Shown here: positions 9,045 to 17,726 of the stretch, in pieces
Layout of the letters: each line of letters begins with the position of its first letter
How positions within the stretch are numbered: position 1 is the first letter of the stretch
Assembly (NCBI GenBank): GCA_900468625.1
Contig: UBUL01000008.1
Span: 62,001 to 126,000 of the forward strand
DNA: 64,000 nucleotides
Direction: 5' to 3'
Source: Hyphomicrobiales bacterium
GTDB taxonomy: Bacteria; Pseudomonadota; Alphaproteobacteria; Rhizobiales; Rhizobiaceae
Made by a program: the position numbers and the translations under genes
The notes under the pieces: model-generated
Told to the model about the DNA's origin: nothing
Seen by the model: the letters and a program-made list of their open reading frames with translations, nothing else
Databases searched by the model: none

Positions 9045-10439
9045 TCACTCAGCGGCGTCTTGTTTGGATAATGCCCGCAGGCAGGCGTCGATCGAGGCCT
9101 GCTCGATGCCGGCATAATGATCGAATTCATTCAACACCTTCATGCCGAGATCGGCTTCGAAGCGCTGCTGGTTCGGGCTGGCGACGAATTCCTGCTGCGC
9201 GCCATCGCCGAGATTGGACTGGAAGATGCCGGCGGCGCTGACGGGAAGGAAATCCTCGTAGACGATCGGGTCGAACTGGACGAGACCCTGTTCGATCAGC
9301 GTGTCGATATCGCCACGGCTCGTTGCGGCGGTCTTGCCTTTGGCCGTCAGCGAATAGGTGAAGTAGCCGAGGCCTTCGGCGCGGATCGCCACCCAGTCAT
9401 CCGGGAATTCGGCAAAGCTCTCGGCAAGTGCTGCCCCATAATCGCGCGCGTTCGATCCGTCGGCCGCCGGGCGCACGATCTTGCGAGACTGATCGAGCAG
9501 CCTGTCGTAAAGCGCGCGGCCCTTCGGCGTCAGCGCAATGCCGCGTTGTTCGATCTCGCCGAAGCGGGCCGTATGCGAGCCCGCTTCCCAGACGCCATCG
9601 GCGTTGCGGAAGGAGACCGGCTCTTCGAGCGCCTTGAACGAGGTCTGGCGCAGCAGGATTGGGCAGTTGCGTGTCGGCGGGCCTTCGACGACGGCTTTCG
9701 GTGCGATGTCGTAGTCCGGCATCAGCGCCTGGACGCAGTCGATATCGAGCGTGCGCGGCGTCAGATGGTTGATATGCGGCCCCTTGAATGAGACGACATC
9801 GGCGATCAACCGATGGGCATCGTGGAGGCGGTGGTACATGCCGGCATCGACATTGGCTTCGTCATGCCAGCGGAAGGTCTCCAGAACCTCGTCGATGAAC
9901 CGGCCGGCGTCGGCCATGGTCAGCCCGCCATCGCGTTCGGCCTTTTCCGTGAGTGCAACCGCACCCTCCGTGAATATCCGGCGTTTTGCGAGAATATCCG
10001 CGGCCGCCTTGCGAAGATCTTCATCGGCGATAAGATCGAGCCGCAGCAACGAGGTGAAGACGCGGAAGGGATTGCGCTTCAGTTCCGCATCGCTGATGGG
10101 GCGGAATGCGGTCGAATGAACCGGCACGCCGGCGGTCGACAGATCGTAATAGCCGACCGGGTACATGCCCATGACGGCAAAGACGCGCGCCATCATGGCA
10201 AGCTCAGCCGCCGTGCCGAGGCGGATGGCGCCATGACGCTCCTCGGAGATGCGGTCGAGATAATCGGTCGCCTCCAGCCGTTCCTTCAGCTTGGGCTGTG
10301 CGGTGAGCGTCTCATCGTTGACGCGGGCAACCAGCTCCATGAGCGTGCCGTAGGCGGGAACTTCTTCGCGATACATCGCCGACATTGCGGCTGAAAAGGC
10401 GCTGCGAATATCGCTGGTCGAGATGTGATCGGGTTTCAT
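9045..10439 (-). CDS. hglS: DUF1338 protein, 2-oxoadipate dioxygenase/decarboxylase (HglS/YdcJ family)
   Basis: A 464-residue protein of the VOC-like DUF1338 family. Histidine motifs such as VPVHSTAFRPI and GPHINHLTPRTLDID are the kind that bind the metal in this family. HglS converts 2-oxoadipate to D-2-hydroxyglutarate in bacterial lysine breakdown (established for Pseudomonas putida). The ATG at 10439 is preceded by AGGAAGAG. It is the first gene of a three-gene operon with antiquitin and an aminotransferase, which is the pathway order expected for this function. Confidence 0.85.
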   Translation of the reverse strand: MKPDHISTSDIRSAFSAAMSAMYREEVPAYGTLMELVARVNDETLTAQPKLKERLEATDYLDRISEERHGAIRLGTAAELAMMARVFAVMGMYPVGYYDLSTAGVPVHSTAFRPISDAELKRNPFRVFTSLLRLDLIADEDLRKAAADILAKRRIFTEGAVALTEKAERDGGLTMADAGRFIDEVLETFRWHDEANVDAGMYHRLHDAHRLIADVVSFKGPHINHLTPRTLDIDCVQALMPDYDIAPKAVVEGPPTRNCPILLRQTSFKALEEPVSFRNADGVWEAGSHTARFGEIEQRGIALTPKGRALYDRLLDQSRKIVRPAADGSNARDYGAALAESFAEFPDDWVAIRAEGLGYFTYSLTAKGKTAATSRGDIDTLIEQGLVQFDPIVYEDFLPVSAAGIFQSNLGDGAQQEFVASPNQQRFEADLGMKVLNEFDHYAGIEQASIDACLRALSKQDAAE

Positions 10440-10544
10440 GTGCGATCTCTTCCTGAAAAGGCTGTATCATTCCTGTTTCGCAGGATATCTCTTGTTCAAC
10501 GGCTGATGTTGTGAGAGAGAATTCTAACTTGATGCGAAAATGGA
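10440..10544. promoter_or_regulatory. Divergent promoter region between hglS operon and LysR gene
   Basis: These 105 bases separate two divergent genes. They contain a 5-bp inverted repeat TCCTG-N5-CAGGA at 10471-10485, beginning with T and ending with A, which is compatible with a LysR-type binding site. No other strong dyad was seen. The site assignment is tentative. Confidence 0.4.
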
Positions 10545-11492
10545 ATGAACATGCGTCGACGCCTCATCCCTGACATCGTCAATCTGCAGGCATTCGAGTG
10601 TGCGGCGCGACACCAGAATTTTTCGCGCGCGGCCGAAGAGCTGAACCTTACGCAAAGCGCCGTCAGCCGCCAGATCGGCGATCTCGAGCAGCAGACGGGC
10701 TTGAAACTGTTCGAACGCGTCCGTCAGCGGGTCGTGCTCTCCGAGGCTGGTCTTCGGCTGTTGCCGGAGGTGAAAGACCTGCTCCTGCGTTCGGAGCGGC
10801 TGATGATCGGCGCCGTCGCCGCCGGCCAGATGAAATTGTCGCTGAAGGTCGCCACCTTGCCGACCTTCGGCACGCGATGGCTGGTGCCGCGCCTCGGGCG
10901 GTTTCTCGACGAACATCGCGATATCGCCGTCACCGTGGAATCGCGCTCGAAGCCCTTCAGCTTCGATGAGGATAATTTCGACCTTGCCATCCACTATGGC
11001 CTGCCGGCCTGGGCAGGTGCCGTCGCGACCTTTCTTTGTAACGAGACCGTGCTGCCCGTCGCCAGCCGCGAGCTTGCCCGACGTCTGGCTCTGGTGTCGC
11101 CGGAGGAACTGTCGGGAGCGCCGCTGCTGCATCTGACGACGCGTCCGAAGCTCTGGGCGCAATGGTTCGACCTGCAGGGACTGCCAAGCGAGAATGCCTA
11201 TCCCGGCGCGCGCTTCGACCAGTTTTCCATGATCATTGCAGCCGCCATCGCCGGGCTCGGCGTGGCGCTTCTGCCGACCTATCTGATCGAGGAGGAGCTC
11301 AAGGCCGGTACGCTTCTGCCGCTGTTTGATCTGCCGATGCCGACAGAGAACAGCTATTACGTCGTCATGCCGGAAAGGAAGCAGACCAACGAGACGGCGA
11401 CATTGTTTCAGAACTGGCTGCTAAGCGAGGTTGCGCCGGGGTCGCGAAGCGCGGCCAATGCTGCGGTTCCCAATCTTGATGCCGGTCTATAA
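10545..11492 (+). CDS. LysR family transcriptional regulator (GcvA-like)
   Basis: This 315-residue regulator has a LysR winged helix-turn-helix at residues 10-65 (FSRAAEELNLTQSAVSRQI) followed by a periplasmic-binding-protein-like effector domain (KLSLKVATLPTFGTRWLVPR). The arrangement resembles GcvA-type members. It is transcribed away from the hglS operon, so it likely controls that operon with a pathway intermediate as effector (inference). Two in-frame ATGs, 10545 and 10551, are possible starts. Confidence 0.85.
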   Translation: MNMRRRLIPDIVNLQAFECAARHQNFSRAAEELNLTQSAVSRQIGDLEQQTGLKLFERVRQRVVLSEAGLRLLPEVKDLLLRSERLMIGAVAAGQMKLSLKVATLPTFGTRWLVPRLGRFLDEHRDIAVTVESRSKPFSFDEDNFDLAIHYGLPAWAGAVATFLCNETVLPVASRELARRLALVSPEELSGAPLLHLTTRPKLWAQWFDLQGLPSENAYPGARFDQFSMIIAAAIAGLGVALLPTYLIEEELKAGTLLPLFDLPMPTENSYYVVMPERKQTNETATLFQNWLLSEVAPGSRSAANAAVPNLDAGL

Positions 11493-11598
11493 ATTTTAAG
11501 CTTGAAATTCCTTCCCGCGAACGTCACACATTCTCATGTCGTGTCGCTGCATATCACCGGCAGCGCAGACGCTCGGTAAACTCGAGGAGGAAGCCATC

Positions 11599-12690
11599 AT
11601 GAAGACGCATCCGCTCAAGGGGCCGAACCGGCTGAAACTCGGCGTGTTTTCCGCCAATGCGGATGGCGGGCTCGCAATCACCGACGTGCCCGAGCGCTGG
11701 ATGGCCGGTTGGCAGGATAATCTGACCGCCGCCCAGATCGCCGATCGCGCCGGGCTTGAATTTTTTCTACCGATTGCCCGCTGGCGAGGCTTCGGCGGCA
11801 AGAACCGGGTGCGCGAATGGTCGTTCGAAACCTTCACCTGGGCGGCGGCACTTTCGGCAGCAACCGATCGCATCGGCCTGTTCATGACGGTGCATGTGCC
11901 GCTTGTTCATCCGCTTTATGCCGCCAAGTCGCTTGCAACGGTCGATCATATCAGCCAGGGACGGGCAGGGCTGAATATCGTCTGCGGCTGGAACCCGAAG
12001 GAGTTCGGCATGTTCGGCATGCCGCTGGTCGAGAAGGGATATGAACAGGCGGCGGAATGGCTCGAAATCGTCGAAAAGCTCTACGCCTCCGATGAGCCGC
12101 TCGACTATGCCGGCACCTATTACAATCTGAAGGAAGCCGTCAGCCGCCCGGCGAGCCTGCAGGCACCGCGGCCGGTGACGATGAACGCAGCCTTTGGCGG
12201 CCCCGGCCGCGACTTTGCCGCTGGCCATTGCGACTATCTCTTCACCACCTTTACCGAAATCGATGAAGCCGGAAAGCATGTGGCCGACATCGCCGCACGC
12301 GCTGAAGAAAAGGGCCGGCAGGTCGGGGTCTACACGGTCTGCCATGTCGTCTGCCGCGAAACGCAGGCAGAGGCGCAGGACTATTACACCCGCTACGCCG
12401 TGACCATGGCCGATCACGCCGCTGTCGATCAGCATATGGCGGGCAAGAAGGAATTCTCGCAATCCCATGATCGCGAAGCCTATGACCGCTACCGCCAGCG
12501 CTTTGCCGGCGGGGCGGGCAGCTATCCGCTGATCGGCACGCCGCAGCGGATCGCGGACGAGATGATCGCGATCTCCGAGCAGGGCTATGCCGGCATTGCC
12601 CTGTCCTTCGTCAACTACACGCAGGAGCTTCCCTATTTCTGCGATCGGGTGCTGCCGATTCTGAAAAAGGCCGGGCTCAGGGTGGAGTGA
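11599..12690 (+). CDS. LLM-class FMN-dependent monooxygenase (RutA/SsuD-like)
   Basis: A 363-residue bacterial-luciferase-like flavin oxygenase. The RWRGFGGKNRVREWSFETF segment and VDHISQGRAGLNIVCGWNP are typical of the RutA/SsuD group, which use reduced FMN and oxygen to cleave pyrimidines, sulfonates or related compounds. The ATG at 11599 has GAGGAGG eight bases upstream; an earlier ATG at 11536 lacks this. No flavin reductase is adjacent, so reduced FMN must be supplied elsewhere. It follows the LysR gene on the same strand by 106 bases. Substrate unknown. Confidence 0.82.
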   Translation: MKTHPLKGPNRLKLGVFSANADGGLAITDVPERWMAGWQDNLTAAQIADRAGLEFFLPIARWRGFGGKNRVREWSFETFTWAAALSAATDRIGLFMTVHVPLVHPLYAAKSLATVDHISQGRAGLNIVCGWNPKEFGMFGMPLVEKGYEQAAEWLEIVEKLYASDEPLDYAGTYYNLKEAVSRPASLQAPRPVTMNAAFGGPGRDFAAGHCDYLFTTFTEIDEAGKHVADIAARAEEKGRQVGVYTVCHVVCRETQAEAQDYYTRYAVTMADHAAVDQHMAGKKEFSQSHDREAYDRYRQRFAGGAGSYPLIGTPQRIADEMIAISEQGYAGIALSFVNYTQELPYFCDRVLPILKKAGLRVE

Positions 12691-12760
12691 GCCGCCGCTT
12701 CACGGCTTGATGCGACACGGCTCGCGGGAATGTGATCGCCTGCCATTGAGGCTATAGCTG

Positions 12761-12780
12761 GCCGGCAAAACCCGGCTTTT
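12761..12780 (+). terminator. Terminator-like hairpin after the LLM monooxygenase
   Basis: GCCGG at 12761-12765 pairs with CCGGC at 12772-12776 and is followed by TTTT. It stands 70 bases after the stop codon. The rest of the 414-base gap (12691-13104) shows no convincing gene; short overlapping frames there lack ribosome-binding sites and resemble nothing I recognise. Confidence 0.5.
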
Positions 12781-13104
12781 CAGGCTCTTTGCGGTGTCGT
12801 CGCTTTTATGCCGCCGTGTCGCGACTGCGACATGTGTGCAACGCAGCAAAAAACATCGATCCGAGGGGTTTACAACGCCGGCGTCGGGTGGGAATCTTCC
12901 GGTCGAAGGGCGCCGCTCGATTGGCAGGGGCGCTATTCCCTTCGACGGATGCCGTCAACCTTGGCACCGATGCGCTGCGATTTGCCGGCGCTTAACCGAA
13001 CAAATCAATCCGAAGCCAGCATGCGGCACTGTTCCGTGTCTGGCCGTTGCTTTGGCGTGCCCCGAATATCGTGAGATCGGGGTGGAGAGAATGCGGGCTT
13101 TAAC

Positions 13105-13767
13105 ATGGGCTTCAAATCAAAACGCACCCTGCGTGGCGTTCTTGGTCTTCTTGCGAGTGTCAGCTTGCCGCAGGTTACCAAAGCCAGCGATCTGATGATC
13201 TGGTCGCCGGTCAAGGTAGCGCCGCGCACATATAAGACGACGCTCGGCTTTCGGTTGCCGATGGCTTGGGAAGTCAGCGCGGGCCTGGATCTGGGGCTGG
13301 GCGGAGCGGCCACCGGCGCGATCCTCCGCAGCAGCAGCCTGGCGACGCTTTGGGGTACGGCGATCGACGATCAAAAGCGCTTTTCGACCGTATGGCGGCG
13401 GGAGGTCGCCGTGAGGGTCGATGCGCTCAACAGCACGGGAATGCTTTGTGTTGAGCGCGCGCAGAGCTGGACGGTATCGGAAAACCTGGACATGAGCACA
13501 TCGCGGTCGCTGAACGTCAGTTACGCAGGGCCGAAGAAGGCAGAAAACTTCATTACCGCGACGCAGGCTGTTACCCTCGCCGTTCCCCGGACAGGGACCT
13601 CCATATCCGCGATCGGTAACCTGAAGGATGTCGGCAGCACCTTTTCCACCACGGTCTCGTTTCAGCAGCCTTTGGCGCCGCACCTCGATTTCTCCGCGTC
13701 CTTTGCCGACCCGCAGAATTTGACGCCGGCCGGCAACGTGCGCCTGGACTACCGCATCAAGTGGTAG
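13105..13767 (+). CDS. Putative exported beta-rich protein of unknown function
   Basis: The 220-residue product begins with a basic stretch and a hydrophobic core (KSKRTLRGVLGLLASVSLPQ) ending near TKAS, consistent with a Sec signal peptide. The remainder alternates polar and hydrophobic residues and ends in an aromatic residue (RLDYRIKW), as in outer-membrane beta-barrel proteins. I do not recognise a family. The ATG at 13105 has only a distant GGAG-like sequence upstream, so the start is uncertain. It stands alone between two terminators. Confidence 0.6.
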   Translation: MGFKSKRTLRGVLGLLASVSLPQVTKASDLMIWSPVKVAPRTYKTTLGFRLPMAWEVSAGLDLGLGGAATGAILRSSSLATLWGTAIDDQKRFSTVWRREVAVRVDALNSTGMLCVERAQSWTVSENLDMSTSRSLNVSYAGPKKAENFITATQAVTLAVPRTGTSISAIGNLKDVGSTFSTTVSFQQPLAPHLDFSASFADPQNLTPAGNVRLDYRIKW

Positions 13768-13891
13768 CCAAGGCCAGCCGTTCGTCGTGACCTTGTTCTG
13801 TCTGGGCGGATCGAGGCAGGGAACAAAAGCCGCTCGCAAAAGTTTAAAGCCGGCAAGGTATCGATCTTGCCTGAGGTGTTGCGGCCTCGCG

Positions 13892-13931
13892 AAGCCTGCC
13901 GCTGGTTCAACTCCCTGCCGGCGGCAGGCTT
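13892..13931. terminator. Bidirectional terminator hairpin
   Basis: AAGCCTGCCGC (13892-13902) is perfectly complementary to GCGGCAGGCTT (13921-13931), giving an 11-bp stem with an 18-base loop. It sits between the convergent exported-protein and MscS-family genes and probably ends both transcripts, although no clear T run follows. Confidence 0.5.
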
Positions 13932-13950
13932 AGCAAGTCCCGAAAAGGGG

Positions 13951-14790
13951 CTATTCGCCCGCTCCCGCGGCATCATTCGGTGATTTGACCGTGATGTCTG
14001 GCTCGGCAAGCCGGAATTTCAGTTTTGATACCACGTCGTGCCGGACATCCGACCAGGACGAGGTGATCGCCCAATATTCGATGTTGAGCACGGCTTGGTC
14101 GACAGCCAGATCGTCGAGGAAAACCTTTGGCGCGGGCATGGTCTTGATGCGTTGATCCGCTTTCAGGATGTCGAGGATCGTTTTGCGGGCAAGATCGATG
14201 TCGATGTTTTCACCCAGGGTGAGGGACAATTGCTGGCGGCGATCCGGCTCGCGGCTGTGGTTGGTGATGGGTGTGTTCCAGAGCGTCGAATTCGGCGCCA
14301 TGAGATACAGGCCGTCGCCGGTCCTCATCTCCGTCGCAAAGAGCCCGATCTCCTTGATGTAGCCTTTGATATTGGTCGTCTCGATGTATTCGCCGACCCT
14401 GAAGGGCCGCAGGACCAAAAGCATGATGCCGGCCGCGATGTTTTGAAGCGTGCCCTGAAGCGCCAGGCCGATCGCCAGGCCGGCAGCGCCGAGAGCGGCG
14501 ATGATGGAGGCGGTCTGAACACCGAATTGTCCGAGGACGGTGATGAAGACCAGGATCAGCAAGCTGTAATGCAGGAGGTTCTGGAAGAACCTTGCGAGCG
14601 TTTCGTCGATGCCGCGAATGCGCGAGATGACACGATAGGCCGAACGGCTGATAATGCCGGCAAGAATCCAGCCGCCGATCAGCAGAACGATCGCGCCGAG
14701 AAGCGAGAAACCATATTGAACGGCAAGTGCTGAGGCTTGATCGAGCGCCGTGCGGGTGGCGACGACGATATGGGCCGTTTGATCTTCCAT
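13951..14790 (-). CDS. Small-conductance mechanosensitive channel (MscS family)
   Basis: A 279-residue inner-membrane channel close to the size of E. coli MscS (286). Three transmembrane helices precede the pore-lining TM3 with its small-residue pattern GAAGLAIGLALQGTLQN, then the cytoplasmic beta domain (RPFRVGEYI) and the C-terminal alpha/beta vestibule. It releases solutes on hypo-osmotic shock. The ATG at 14790 has GGAG seven bases upstream; a TTG at 14820 is less likely. Monocistronic by context. Confidence 0.88.
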   Translation of the reverse strand: MEDQTAHIVVATRTALDQASALAVQYGFSLLGAIVLLIGGWILAGIISRSAYRVISRIRGIDETLARFFQNLLHYSLLILVFITVLGQFGVQTASIIAALGAAGLAIGLALQGTLQNIAAGIMLLVLRPFRVGEYIETTNIKGYIKEIGLFATEMRTGDGLYLMAPNSTLWNTPITNHSREPDRRQQLSLTLGENIDIDLARKTILDILKADQRIKTMPAPKVFLDDLAVDQAVLNIEYWAITSSWSDVRHDVVSKLKFRLAEPDITVKSPNDAAGAGE

Positions 14791-14912
14791 TTTAAAACTC
14801 CATCTTTCCCACAGGGCCAAATGAGACGCCGCGATCTTTGTTCCAGATCGCGAGACCCTCGAAAATGAGTGGTTTCAATTGAATAGAGAGGCCGGATTCC
14901 GAATCCGGGACC

Positions 14913-16379
14913 TCAAGCTCCATGCTTTGCCTGATGTGCGCCTATCGTGGCGGCAGCGGCATAATAAGCCTTCTTCTGTTCGTACATGCTGATATCCGCG
15001 CGCTTGATCATTGACTCCATGGTCTCGCCGGGCTGGCTCGTGGCGACGCCGATGGCAACGCTGAGCGGTGCGCTGGAATAGAACTGATTGTTGATCTTCA
15101 GCAGTTCGTTGATCGTTTCGACCATTGCGGTCGCCGTGATTTCATCGGCACCCGGCATGAGAAGGGCAAATTCGTCACCGCCGATGCGGGCGGCGTGGTT
15201 CGGCAAGGAGACGACGCTGTTCAGCACCTCGCCCATGCGGCGCAGCAGTGCGTCGCCGGCGTCGTGGCCGCTCTCGTCATTGGCTTCCTTCAGGCCGTTG
15301 AGATCGATGATGATGGCCGACACCGGTCGAAGCGACTTGCGCTCCAGCCTGTTGATCTCGTCCATATAGAAAGCGCGGTTGTAAAGCCTGGTGAGCACAT
15401 CGTGCTTGCCGAGATATTCAAGATAGGCTTCCGCCTTCTTGCGGGCGGTGATGTCGGTCAACGACACCTGCACCAGCGACCAATCGTGTTCATGGCCGGG
15501 AAAGACGGAAAATTGCAGCAGCACATGACGTTCCGATCCGTCGAGGGCATAGTTCAGCACCTCGCGCTGATGGAAGAGGCGGCCGTTCCACAATTCCAGC
15601 AATTGGCCGCGAAAATGCTTCTCCATATCGCCGCGAAACACTTCGTCGATCCGGTGGTGCAAGGTCTGACGATCCGGCGCGCAAAACAGATCGAGTGTTG
15701 CCTGATTGACATCGAGCACGCTGATTTCGCTCATGCATTGCTGAACGAATTCCGGATGCACGTCGAGAAACACCTGGAAATCGACGATTCCCCGGTCGCG
15801 GATCTCGTCAAGCAGGATCTTGATGCGGCTAAAATCCTCGACCCACAAGGATATGGGCGAATGCTCGAACAACCCTTCCGCATAGCGCCGCTGCCGTTCT
15901 TCCTGCCGTCTTGCTTCTTCGCGTGCGGTCACGTCTTCCGTGGTCAGCAGCAATCGGCTCCAGGATTCCTCGTGCCCTGGCAGAATGACGCCGCGCAGCT
16001 GGATGTCGAGCCTCTTGCCGCCGAGAGAATAATTGACCGCCATGCCCGAAAACTCGGTCTTGCCCTCCCAAAGCGCGGCAAGTTCGTTCACGTGGCTTTG
16101 GAGCATCTCGTCCCGGAAGATGTGGGAAAGGCCGCCGACCAAGGCTTCGAGAGATGGCGCGTCGAACAATTCCAGCGTCCTGGCGTTGACGGCAAGGACT
16201 CTTATCTTCTGCGCGCAGGCGGCGACACGGCCCATGTCGGAGCAAAGGTAGGAGCGCAGGTCGGTTATCCCTTCCGCCCGCCAGCGCTGGAACTGTTCCT
16301 TGACCCCGCTGAAATCCTCCAGCCACATGGCAACGGGAGCAAGCTCGAAGACGGTACTGTTCAGATCCTGGGCATTCAT
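14913..16379 (-). CDS. Diguanylate cyclase with duplicated N-terminal sensor units
   Basis: This 488-residue cytoplasmic signalling protein ends in a GGDEF domain (about 320-475) with the intact active site ARIGGDEFA near residue 400, so it should make cyclic di-GMP. The N-terminal two thirds hold two similar PAS-like units, starting LAPVAMWLEDFSGVK and HSPISLWVEDFSRIK. The RxxD inhibitory site normally just before GGDEF is absent (SLPN at that place), so product inhibition may be lost. No EAL domain and no membrane segment are seen. The start is ATG 16379 or 16382, both served by AGGGGA. Confidence 0.88.
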   Translation of the reverse strand: MNAQDLNSTVFELAPVAMWLEDFSGVKEQFQRWRAEGITDLRSYLCSDMGRVAACAQKIRVLAVNARTLELFDAPSLEALVGGLSHIFRDEMLQSHVNELAALWEGKTEFSGMAVNYSLGGKRLDIQLRGVILPGHEESWSRLLLTTEDVTAREEARRQEERQRRYAEGLFEHSPISLWVEDFSRIKILLDEIRDRGIVDFQVFLDVHPEFVQQCMSEISVLDVNQATLDLFCAPDRQTLHHRIDEVFRGDMEKHFRGQLLELWNGRLFHQREVLNYALDGSERHVLLQFSVFPGHEHDWSLVQVSLTDITARKKAEAYLEYLGKHDVLTRLYNRAFYMDEINRLERKSLRPVSAIIIDLNGLKEANDESGHDAGDALLRRMGEVLNSVVSLPNHAARIGGDEFALLMPGADEITATAMVETINELLKINNQFYSSAPLSVAIGVATSQPGETMESMIKRADISMYEQKKAYYAAAATIGAHQAKHGA

Positions 16380-16602
16380 CATGATCCCCTGCGTCGGCTG
16401 CAAATACAGTATATGAAATAGAAAGGCCGGCGGTTCGCTTGGTTCTGCTTACCGAGTATTTGTAAAACTTGCGTTGAGATCGGAAAGCAGGGCAGGACGG
16501 ACATTCGGCCACAGCTTATCTTCAATCCATTCTTGTTGAAACTGTGCCCAAACCGGCTGTTCGGTCCCATCGGCCGCCAGAATTGGGCGATGCATGCAGC
16601 CA

Positions 16603-17043
16603 TCACGTCTTCAAAAAGCGCTCCAACGCTTCGAGCGTCTTTTCGCTGACATGATGTTCGATGCCTTCGGCATCATTCCTTGCCGTATCGGGATCGACGC
16701 CGAGGCGGCAAAGGACGGCCTCCACGATTTCGTGGCGCCGGCGCGTGGCTATCGCTAGGCGATGCCCTTCCTCGGTCAGGAAGACGCCGCGGTAAGGCCG
16801 CTGGGTGATCAGGTTTTCTTCAGCCAGGCGCTTCAGCATCTTGGCGACCGTCGGCTGTGTTACCCCTAGCCTCTGGGCGATGTCGGTCTGGCGCGCTTCG
16901 CCGGCATGCTCTATCAAATCCGCGATGAGTTCGACGTAATCCTCCATCAGTTCCGTGCGCCGATCGTCGCGGCTTTTCTGGAAGGCTTCGGCGTGCGTCT
17001 CAATTTCCGTCGAGGAAAGGCGGCTCTCCGGAGTGGCGGGCAT
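16603..17043 (-). CDS. mntR: Manganese-responsive regulator MntR (DtxR family)
   Basis: A 146-residue DtxR/MntR-type repressor. The N-terminal winged helix ([20 protein letters not shown], wing [10 protein letters not shown]) is followed by the metal-binding dimerisation domain with ETRRRH-like and EGIEHHVS motifs. There is no SH3-like domain, as in MntR. It normally senses Mn(II) and controls manganese uptake, but no manganese transporter is adjacent. ATG 17043 gives the conventional start; TTG 17052 has a better spaced GGTGAG and may be used. Confidence 0.85.
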   Translation of the reverse strand: MPATPESRLSSTEIETHAEAFQKSRDDRRTELMEDYVELIADLIEHAGEARQTDIAQRLGVTQPTVAKMLKRLAEENLITQRPYRGVFLTEEGHRLAIATRRRHEIVEAVLCRLGVDPDTARNDAEGIEHHVSEKTLEALERFLKT

Positions 17044-17726
17044 TTTCGTCAAGGCGTCTCACCTTCGCAGGATTAAGATTCATGTAATGACGTTTAGCCT
17101 CGACTATAAATAATTCAACTCCGTTATGAAACTCCGCACGCCTTTAAGGGTCAGCCATTGCCCCGTCCCGGGATGGCAATGCCGAAGGTCTGCAGCAATA
17201 TGGCATTCAGGCAGAGATGACGGTCGTGGTGATATTCGTCAGCAGGCCGTTGGCGAAACTGCCCATAAGCCGGTCTTGCATGGGCTGCGGTTGTGGTGAG
17301 GTTCGCCGTTCCAATTCGGCCGGTTTGACGATGCTGGGCGGGACTGAAATGCCGGCAGCGCGACCTTGATTATTCGGTAGTGTCGCTGCATTGTTCTAGC
17401 TATTGGTGTTTTATTCTTGGTTTTTTCGGCTTGTGCTTCTGGTTCTTTGGTTGAAATTACCGCCTATCGGCACAACTATTACGTAATATATGTTGAGATA
17501 ATCTAAAATTTTCATTTAGTATTACAACTAGATTTGCACAATACTTGATCTTATTAATAAATTTGTCAGGCCGTTGTGCTGCAATAGTGTTGCAGCGCCA
17601 TTGGCGGTGAGCAGGACGCTCTTAATCTGCGATGCTCCCACTCCCCCGAAGCAGGCAGTCGCCGGTTTGGTCGAATTTAGCGACCAGTCAGCGGTTGTCA
17701 GCTCTTTGCGAAGAGCAATCCACGCC
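17044..17726. other. AT-rich intergenic region with an open frame lacking a start
   Basis: This 683-base gap separates divergent mntR and chemoreceptor genes. On the minus strand 17207-17395 is open for 62 codons and reads like protein (ending QDRLMGSFANGLLTNITTT), but lacks a usable start codon at its head, so it may be a relic or a short peptide from an internal ATG. From 17390 to 17570 the DNA is strikingly AT-rich for this genome and probably holds the chemoreceptor promoter. Confidence 0.4.

Noticed and set aside
15195..16421. Plus-strand frame of 408 codons opposite the diguanylate cyclase
   Set aside because: The minus strand carries intact GGDEF and PAS-like units; the plus frame has no domain and no ribosome-binding site.
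17044..17160. Search for an MntR-binding box upstream of mntR
   Set aside because: No convincing inverted repeat of the MntR type was found, so no autoregulatory site is claimed.
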